This document shows, one piece after another, positions 57,071 through 64,000 of a stretch of 64,000 nt of DNA. Origin of the DNA: Myxococcales bacterium (GTDB lineage Bacteria > Myxococcota_A > Polyangia > Haliangiales > Haliangiaceae); NCBI GenBank assembly GCA_016717005.1, contig JADJUF010000039.1:62001-126000 (forward strand). Direction: 5' to 3'. The position numbers were made by a program, and so were the translations under genes. The notes beneath the pieces were generated by a model. The model ran no database searches. It saw nothing but the letters and a program-made list of their open reading frames with translations, and was not told the origin of the DNA. Numbering within the stretch: the first letter of the stretch is position 1; each line of letters opens with the position of its first letter.

Positions 57071-57754
57071 TCAGCGCGGGGCGGTGGCGGGCTCGCACGC
57101 CGTCGCGATCAGCCGCGGCGCGCCGACGGTGCCCGCGATCCGCAGCCGGCGCCAGCCGTCGGCGTCGGCGGACGCGGCCAGGGCGACGACGGTCTGCAGG
57201 CCCGGATCGCGCGCCGCGAGCGCGGCGGTCGGGCGGAAGCGCACGCAGCCGTCGAGGACGCTCGCGGTCGGCGCGCGCGCGAGCCGGACCTCGAGCCCGA
57301 CCGTGGCCTCGAGATCCGGCGACGCCAGGGCCCACCGCGTGATCCGGACGACGCCGGCGCGGACCTCCACCTCGGCCTCCAGGCCGTCGAGGTCGAGGTG
57401 CGAGAACTCGACGTCGCCGAGCCCGGTGCGCAGCCGCGTGCGATCGTCGCCGAGCCGACAGCGGCCCACGCACCGCACCGCCGCGCGGCCGGAGGTGTTG
57501 GCCACGTCGGGGCGCAGGAGGCTCAGCGGGATCGTGACGACGGCGTCGAGCTCGATCGTGCCGGTCAGGGGCAGGCCGAGCGGCGCGTCGATCGGCAGCT
57601 GGTCGAGCTCGAGGCGGTGGTGGACCGCCAGCAGCTGGGCCGAGGTGGGGCCGACGTGGACGATGCTCTCGATCGGGCCGGACGTCGCGGTCGGTCGATC
57701 CGACCCCGAACAGGCCACCAGCCACACCAGGACGACGGCCGCGCGCACGCGCAC
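57071..57754 (-). CDS. GspN-like lipoprotein (type II secretion system N-type fold)
   Basis: 227 residues from the GTG at 57754. Lipobox LVAC. The body matches the GspN/T2SSN pattern: LPLTGTIELDAVVTIPLSLL, a set of short strands (GLGDVEFSHLDLDGLEAEVEVRAG), then LASPDLEATVGLEVRLA and the diagnostic end LDGCVRFRPTAALAARDPGL, then ADGWRRLRIAGTVGAPRL (family knowledge; myxobacterial GspN end in 'GTLGxPR'). Other type II secretion genes are absent here. As an isolated lipoprotein it may have another role. Family placement moderate. Confidence 0.6.
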   Translation of the reverse strand: MRVRAAVVLVWLVACSGSDRPTATSGPIESIVHVGPTSAQLLAVHHRLELDQLPIDAPLGLPLTGTIELDAVVTIPLSLLRPDVANTSGRAAVRCVGRCRLGDDRTRLRTGLGDVEFSHLDLDGLEAEVEVRAGVVRITRWALASPDLEATVGLEVRLARAPTASVLDGCVRFRPTAALAARDPGLQTVVALAASADADGWRRLRIAGTVGAPRLIATACEPATAPR

Positions 57755-57860
57755 GGGATGCCACGGCGAGGATCCACGCGCAACCGATCCCGCAGCCGAC
57801 CGGCCGCGCGCGGCGGGTCGATTGAGCCCGGCGCCGCCACGCGTGTATGGTCGCGCCTCG

Positions 57861-59093
57861 ATGCGCGCCAACCCGAACTTCCAGAAGCTCCCGGCCGGCT
57901 ACCTGTTCCCCGAGATCGGTCGACGCGTGCGCGCGTTCACGGCCGCGCACCCCGACGCCGCGGTGATCCGCCTCGGCATCGGCGACGTGACCGAGCCGCT
58001 GGCACCCGCGATCGTCGCGGCGATGCACGCCGCGGTCGACGAGATGGCGGTGCGCGCGACCTTCCGCGGCTACGGCCCCGAGCAGGGCTACGACTTCTTG
58101 CTCGACGCGATCCGCGCGCACGACTACCGCAGCCGCGGCGTCGAGATCGGCGCCGACGAGATCTTCGTGTCCGACGGCTCCAAGTGCGACAGCGGCAACC
58201 TGCAGGAGCTGTTCGCGGCCGACGCGGTGATCGCGATCGCCGACCCGGTCTACCCGGTCTACGTCGACTCCAACGTCATGGCCGGCCGCACCGGCGCGCC
58301 CGGCCCCGACGGCCGGTTCCCGGGCCTGGTGTACCTGCCGTCGACCGCGGCCACCGGCTTCGTGCCGGCGCCGCCCGACCGCGGCGGCATCGACGTGGTC
58401 TACCTGTGCTCGCCCAACAACCCGACCGGCGCGGTCATGACCCGGGCCCAGCTGACCGCGTGGGTCGAGTGGGCCCAGGCCCACGACGCGCTGATCGTCT
58501 TCGACGCCGCCTACGAGGCGTACATCTCCGACCCGGCGCTGCCGCGCTCGATCTTCGAGATCCCGGGCGCGCGCACCTGCGCGATCGAGCTGCGCAGCTT
58601 CTCCAAGCGCGCCGGCTTCACCGGCGTGCGCTGCGCGTTCATGGTCGTGCCCAAGGAGCTGCACGGGGTCGGCGCCGACGGCGCGCGGGTCTCGCTCAAC
58701 GCCATGTGGAGCCGCCGCCACTCGACCAAGTTCAACGGCGCCAGCTACGTCGTCCAGCGCGGCGCCGCCGCGTCGTACAGCCCCGACGGCCTGGCCCAGA
58801 CCATGGGCCAGGTCGGGTTCTACATGGACAACGCCCGGCTCCTGCGCGCGGGCCTGGCCGCGGCCGGCTTCGAGGTGTTCGGCGGCGAGCACGCGCCGTA
58901 CATCTGGCTGGCCACGCCCGGCGGCATGAGGTCGTGGGACTTCTTCGATCAGCTGCTCGAGCGCGCCCACCTGGTCGGCACGCCCGGCTCGGGCTTCGGC
59001 CCCGCCGGCGAGGGCTACTTCCGGCTCAGCGCGTTCAACTCGCGCGCGAACGTCGAGGAGGCGGTCGCGCGGCTGCGCAAGGCGTTCGGGTGA
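57861..59093 (+). CDS. dapL: LL-diaminopimelate aminotransferase
   Basis: Converts tetrahydrodipicolinate to LL-diaminopimelate for lysine and peptidoglycan synthesis in one step. 410 residues, the usual length. Signature start NFQKLPAGYLFPEIGRR; FRGYGPEQGYDFL; SDGSKCDSGN; SPNNPTG; PLP Lys249 in LRSFSKRAGFTG; and LVGTPGSGFGPAGEGYFRLSAFN. Cytoplasmic, homodimer expected. Followed 4 bases later by a phosphoesterase gene. Confidence 0.96.
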   Translation: MRANPNFQKLPAGYLFPEIGRRVRAFTAAHPDAAVIRLGIGDVTEPLAPAIVAAMHAAVDEMAVRATFRGYGPEQGYDFLLDAIRAHDYRSRGVEIGADEIFVSDGSKCDSGNLQELFAADAVIAIADPVYPVYVDSNVMAGRTGAPGPDGRFPGLVYLPSTAATGFVPAPPDRGGIDVVYLCSPNNPTGAVMTRAQLTAWVEWAQAHDALIVFDAAYEAYISDPALPRSIFEIPGARTCAIELRSFSKRAGFTGVRCAFMVVPKELHGVGADGARVSLNAMWSRRHSTKFNGASYVVQRGAAASYSPDGLAQTMGQVGFYMDNARLLRAGLAAAGFEVFGGEHAPYIWLATPGGMRSWDFFDQLLERAHLVGTPGSGFGPAGEGYFRLSAFNSRANVEEAVARLRKAFG

Positions 59094-59097
59094 GCGC

Positions 59098-59823
59098 GTG
59101 CGCGTCGCGCTGATCTCGGACCTCCACGCCAACCTGGTGGCGGTCGACGCGGTCCTGGCCGACGCCCGCCGGCGCGGGGTCGATCAGATCGTGTGCCTGG
59201 GCGACGTCGCGACGCTGGGGCCGCACCCGCGCGAGGTGCTGGCCCGGCTGCGCGACCTCGACGGCCCGACCATCCTCGCCAACCACGACGAGTTCCTGTT
59301 CCACCCGGCGCTGCTCGACCAGTACACCGAGGCGCCGATCATCCACGCCGCCGTGGCGTGGTGCCGCGACCAGCTGACCGCGGCCGAGCTCGATGAGCTG
59401 CGCGGGTTCGTGCCCGAGCGGACGATCACCGCCGGCGGCGCCAGTCTGCACCTGTTCCACGGCACGCCGCGGTCGCACATGGAGAACCTGCTCGCGACCA
59501 CGCCCGGCGCCGACGTCGACGCGATGCTCGCCGGCCGCACCGCGACCGTCCTGGCCGGCGGCCACACCCACCTGCCGCTGGTCCGGCAGCACCACGCCGC
59601 GCTGATCGTCAACCCCGGCTCGGTCGGCCTGGCGATCCGCGAGTTCGTCGACGGCGGCCCGCCGCGGCTGCTCGATCACGCCCAGTACGCGATCGTCGAG
59701 CTGGCCGGCGGGCGCGCGAGCGTCACCTCGATCCAGGTCGACCTCGACCGTGCGGCGTTGCGTCGCGCCGCGACCGCGGTCGCCCACCCGCTGCGCGAGA
59801 TGCTGGCGGCCGCCTACGCCTGA
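59098..59823 (+). CDS. Metallophosphoesterase, YfcE-like
   Basis: 241 residues from a GTG 4 bases after dapL, so probably one operon. Motifs: ISDLHAN (D8, H10), CLGDVATLGPHP, LANHDE (the usual GNHD has Ala for Gly), LFHGTPRS and GGHTHLP. The C-terminal NPGSVGLAIREF is typical of the YfcE/MJ0936 phosphodiesterase group. Predicted Mn/Mg-dependent cytoplasmic phosphodiesterase of unknown substrate. Confidence 0.85.
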   Translation: MRVALISDLHANLVAVDAVLADARRRGVDQIVCLGDVATLGPHPREVLARLRDLDGPTILANHDEFLFHPALLDQYTEAPIIHAAVAWCRDQLTAAELDELRGFVPERTITAGGASLHLFHGTPRSHMENLLATTPGADVDAMLAGRTATVLAGGHTHLPLVRQHHAALIVNPGSVGLAIREFVDGGPPRLLDHAQYAIVELAGGRASVTSIQVDLDRAALRRAATAVAHPLREMLAAAYA

Positions 59824-59860
59824 TCGCCGGCCGCCGGGATCCTGGTACGGTCGCCGCGCC

Positions 59861-61496
<1,636 letters not shown>

Positions 61497-61617
61497 GCTC
61501 CGGATCGAGGCGGATCAGCGCATCCCGATCGCGGCGAACACCGCCGCCGGACCCGGCCGAGCGCCGGCGCGGCCGGTCGACTCCAGCGCCGTCCGGATCG
61601 CGGCGTTGACGGCCGAC

Positions 61618-61629
61618 TGACAAATGTCA
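61618..61629. promoter_or_regulatory. FNR/DNR-type palindrome before the NO module
   Basis: TGACAAATGTCA has perfect TGACA/TGTCA arms and the TGAC-N4-GTCA layout of FNR/CRP-family regulators (FNR, DNR, NnrR or HcpR). It lies 36 bases before the ATG of the RIC-like gene, followed by norCB. Suggests control by oxygen or NO. Confidence 0.6.
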
Positions 61630-61664
61630 TCGCGGCCCGATCGCGGCCGGCGCAGGGTGGCGCC

Positions 61665-62198
61665 ATGGTCACGCCGCCCACGCCTGCCGCGCACGACCGC
61701 GCGAGCCCCGCGGCAGGTGACGCGCTGCTCGAGGCCGCGCTCGATCGACTGACGACGGTGCACCACGCGGCGCTGCGCCAGGCGCTGGCGGCGCTGGCGG
61801 CGCACCGCGATCACCTGACCGGCGAGCACGGCCCGGTGCTGGCCGCGACGACCGAGCGGATCGAGGCGGTCGTCGGCGCCAACCTGGCGCGCGAGGCCCG
61901 CGTGATCGTCCCGTACCTGCGGGCGCTGGCCGCCGGCGCGCCCGACCACACGGTGTTCGCGTCGATCGCGGCGCCGTGGCCGGTGGTGACCAGCGAGCAG
62001 CGCGCGTGCCGCGAGGCGACCGACGACCTGATCGCCATGCTGATGACGATGATCGCGTGCCCCACCTGCGCGGTGGTGGTCACGCACGCCCACGACCTCG
62101 CCTGCGCGCTGGCCGCGCACCGCGGCTTCACCGACCGCACCGTGTACCCGCTGGCGCGCGCGCGCGAGCGGCGCCTGGCGCGGCCGCCGCCGACCTGA
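61665..62198 (+). CDS. RIC/YtfE-like di-iron protein
   Basis: 177 residues. Resembles the hemerythrin-like RIC (ScdA/YtfE) family: HHAALRQALAALAAHRDHL, LAREARVIVPYLRAL, then EQRACREATDDLIAML, CPTCAVVVTH and HRGFTDRTVYPLARARE. These align with the two E/H-rich helical halves of RIC, but some canonical Glu/His ligands are replaced, so metal binding is uncertain. RIC proteins repair Fe-S or di-iron centres damaged by NO. Its place between an FNR-type site and norCB supports this role. Confidence 0.55.
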   Translation: MVTPPTPAAHDRASPAAGDALLEAALDRLTTVHHAALRQALAALAAHRDHLTGEHGPVLAATTERIEAVVGANLAREARVIVPYLRALAAGAPDHTVFASIAAPWPVVTSEQRACREATDDLIAMLMTMIACPTCAVVVTHAHDLACALAAHRGFTDRTVYPLARARERRLARPPPT

Positions 62199-62280
62199 AC
62201 CGCCCGCGTCCTCCACGTCCCACGCGCCGATGGTCCGGCGGCGCGTCGCTGCCCGCCCGGACCTATCGCAAGGAGCATCC

Positions 62281-62964
62281 ATGCTGTCCAAGTCCGCCGC
62301 CCGCGCGTTCTTCCTGGGAGGGACCGCGCTGTGCGTCGTCGCCTTCATCGGCCTGACCGTCGACACGTTCGCGCGCATCCCCGGTCAGACCCACCAGGGC
62401 AAGATCACCGACTCGGTCCGCCGCGGGAAGGACCTGTGGGACCGCTCGAACTGCATGGGCTGCCACACCCTGCTCGGCGAGGGCGCGTACTACGCGCCCG
62501 AGCTGACACGGGTGATCGAGCGCCGCGGGCCGGTGTTCATCCGCGCGATGCTGACCGATCCCGAGAAGATGTACCCGGGCCAGCGGCGCATGTGGAAGTA
62601 CGACTTCTCCGAGCGCGACAAGGACGACCTGATCGCGTTCTTCACCTGGATCGGCGAGATGGACCTGAACGGCTGGCCGCCCAAGCCGACCTTGGGCCGG
62701 GTCGCGACCACGACCGGCATGGCCGGGACCACCGATCGGCCGCAGATCTTCAACCAGCTGTGCGTCGCCTGCCATTCCCTCGGCGGCCAGGGCGGCGCGG
62801 TCGGGCCCGCGCTCGACGGCGTCGGCAACCGCAAGACCGCGCCCGAGATCACCGCGTGGCTGCGCGATCCGCCCAGCGTCAAGCCCGGCACCGCGATGCC
62901 CAAGCTGCCCCTCACCGACGGCCAGCTCGACGAGCTGACCGCCTTCCTGTCGACGCTCAAGTAG
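62281..62964 (+). CDS. norC: Diheme NorC subunit of nitric oxide reductase
   Basis: 227 residues from MLSKSAARAFF, with AAGGAG 5 bases before the ATG. One N-terminal membrane anchor (FFLGGTALCVVAFIGLTVD). Two heme c motifs: CMGCH in the NorC-typical setting GKDLWDRSNCMGCHTLLGEG with YYAPEL, and CVACH in a second fused cytochrome domain. Usual NorC has only the first heme and about 150 residues. It passes electrons to NorB in the periplasm. The next gene follows 9 bases later. Confidence 0.9.
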   Translation: MLSKSAARAFFLGGTALCVVAFIGLTVDTFARIPGQTHQGKITDSVRRGKDLWDRSNCMGCHTLLGEGAYYAPELTRVIERRGPVFIRAMLTDPEKMYPGQRRMWKYDFSERDKDDLIAFFTWIGEMDLNGWPPKPTLGRVATTTGMAGTTDRPQIFNQLCVACHSLGGQGGAVGPALDGVGNRKTAPEITAWLRDPPSVKPGTAMPKLPLTDGQLDELTAFLSTLK

Positions 62965-62973
62965 GAGACCACC

Positions 62974-64000
62974 ATGAAGTACGAATCACAGCGCGTCGCC
63001 TGGTGGTTCTTCGCCACCTGCATGCTCCTGTTCGCCCTGCAGCTGGTCTACGGCCTGATCATGGCCTACGCCCACGCCGGCCACGATCCGCTGCACCCGA
63101 TCATCCCGTTCCACGTCGCCCGCGCGGTCCACACCAACCTGCTCGTGGTCTGGCTCCTGACCGGCTTCATGGGCGCGGCCTACTTCATCATCCCCGAGGA
63201 GGCCGATCGCGAGCTGTACTGGCCCAAGCTGGCCTACGTCCAGCTGATCGCGCTGGTGGCGGTCGGCGTGACCGCGATCATCGGCTTCCACCTGCAGTGG
63301 TGGGAGGGCCGCAAGTTCCTCGAGATCCCGCGCCCGCTCGACGTCCTGGTCGTCGTCGACGTGCTCCTGTTCATCGCCAACATCGGCATGACCATCTGGA
63401 AGGGGCGGCGGATGACCACCACCAGCATGGTCCTGTTCTTCGGGCTGCTGATGGCCGCGCTCCTGTACCTGCCGGGCATGATCCCGACCGACAACCAGAC
63501 CATCGACTCGTACTGGCGCTGGTGGGTGGTGCACCTCTGGGTCGAGGGCGTGTGGGAGCTGATCATGGGCGCGATCCTGTCGTTCCTGCTGATCAAGCTG
63601 ACCGGCGTCGACCGCGAGGTCATCGAGAAGTGGCTCTACGTGATCGTCGGCTTCACGTTCCTGTCGGGCATCCTCGGCACCGGCCACCACTACTACTGGA
63701 TCGGCACGCCGCGGTACTGGCTCCTGATCGGCGGCGTGTTCAGCGCGCTCGAACCGCTGGCGTTCCTCGCGATGGCGATCTACGCGATCTCGATGGCGCG
63801 CCGGGGCGGGCGCGCGCACCCCAACCGCATCGCGCTGCAGTGGACGATCGGGTGCGCCGTGATGTCGTTCGTCGGCGCCGGCTTCCTCGGCTTCGCCCAC
63901 ACGATCCCCGCGGTCAACAAGTACACCCACGGCACGCTGGTCACGGCGATGCACGGGCACATGGCGTTCTGGGGCGCGTACGCGATGCTGGTGCTGGCGA
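62974..64000 (+). CDS. norB: NorB, catalytic subunit of nitric oxide reductase (3' end outside window)
   Basis: Reduces 2 NO to N2O at a heme b3-FeB centre in the inner membrane. 342 residues are present before the edge. Markers of the cNOR class: FHVARAVHTNLLVVWLLTGF, AAYFIIPEEADREL, VVHLWVEGVWELIMGAIL, GTGHHYYWIGTPRYWL and MHGHMAFWGAYA, holding the metal-binding His. RBS GGAGA lies 6 bases before the ATG at 62974. Ends abruptly at 64000 with the frame open. Confidence 0.95.
   Translation, partial: MKYESQRVAWWFFATCMLLFALQLVYGLIMAYAHAGHDPLHPIIPFHVARAVHTNLLVVWLLTGFMGAAYFIIPEEADRELYWPKLAYVQLIALVAVGVTAIIGFHLQWWEGRKFLEIPRPLDVLVVVDVLLFIANIGMTIWKGRRMTTTSMVLFFGLLMAALLYLPGMIPTDNQTIDSYWRWWVVHLWVEGVWELIMGAILSFLLIKLTGVDREVIEKWLYVIVGFTFLSGILGTGHHYYWIGTPRYWLLIGGVFSALEPLAFLAMAIYAISMARRGGRAHPNRIALQWTIGCAVMSFVGAGFLGFAHTIPAVNKYTHGTLVTAMHGHMAFWGAYAMLVLA

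Noticed and set aside
61515..61625. Minus-strand open stretch with good codon bias ending in AAVFAAIGMR
   Set aside because: No convincing start and only about 36 codons of plausible sequence. It overlaps the palindromic operator region; possibly a gene relic.

Overview
This window is a very GC-rich bacterial chromosome segment with almost no intergenic space. It looks like a myxobacterium in the broad sense (Myxococcota, probably the Haliangium/Kofleriaceae side). The signs are several secreted proteins ending in a MYXO-CTERM-like tail (Gly/Cys motif, one hydrophobic helix, Arg cluster), two proteins with MopE-type D-rich metal-binding repeats, a DUF4157 protein, a DUF1592/DUF1552 pair, LL-diaminopimelate aminotransferase, many lipoproteins, and neighbouring genes coupled through ATGA/TGATG/GTGA overlaps. 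The taxonomic assignment is inference. No rRNA, tRNA or CRISPR array was seen.

Layout. 1-5.7 kb: a lipoprotein running off the left edge, a haloalkane dehalogenase, a membrane protein, a metallophosphoesterase, a hypothetical protein, a VOC-fold protein and a double-DUF4333 lipoprotein, then a small element with perfect inverted ends. 5.7-10.5 kb: an accessory patch with two lipoproteins, a short gene, a decayed transposase and a frameshifted DUF4157 protein. 10.8-16 kb: two secreted MYXO-CTERM proteins (one a zinc protease), then four coupled genes encoding heme lipoproteins and a heme-bearing beta-barrel. 16-19.3 kb: a DUF1552/DUF1592 pair. 19.4-25 kb: LtrA-like membrane protein, a PilZ-PilZ-receiver protein, and Lon. 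25.3-37.5 kb: Na+/Ca2+ exchanger, a secreted protein plus pentaheme lipoprotein, a TetR/di-iron protein/SDR cluster, an EamA transporter divergent from a MocR regulator, a 3D-domain lipoprotein, a COG2509 flavoprotein and a secreted nuclease/phosphatase-fold lipoprotein. 37.6-40.6 kb: feoAB under a Fur-like box, then an HNH protein. 40.7-44 kb: two Gly-rich lipoproteins, a low-molecular-weight phosphatase and a DUF3060 protein. 44.2-48.6 kb: a methylsuccinyl-CoA dehydrogenase-like enzyme and an NtrB/NtrC-like two-component pair. 49-55 kb: two MopE-like secreted proteins and an outer-membrane protein. 55.4-61.5 kb: DsbA-like protein, lipoprotein, GspN-like lipoprotein, dapL, phosphoesterase and class I fumarase. 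61.6-64 kb: a nitric-oxide module (RIC-like di-iron protein, diheme NorC, NorB running off the right edge) behind a palindromic operator.

Two points run across the window. First, a family of structured repeats of about 125-170 bp, with at least seven clear and two decayed copies, sits just 3' of genes in the same orientation as the gene. In five of six loci its first bases coincide with the TGA stop codon. The first hairpin differs in sequence between copies while keeping its pairing and its TCGC loop, which points to selection on RNA or ssDNA structure. Second, four otherwise intact genes (DUF4157, feoB, the NtrC-type regulator, fumarase) each carry one uncompensated indel in a G/C run. That is more likely sequence error than four independent gene losses.
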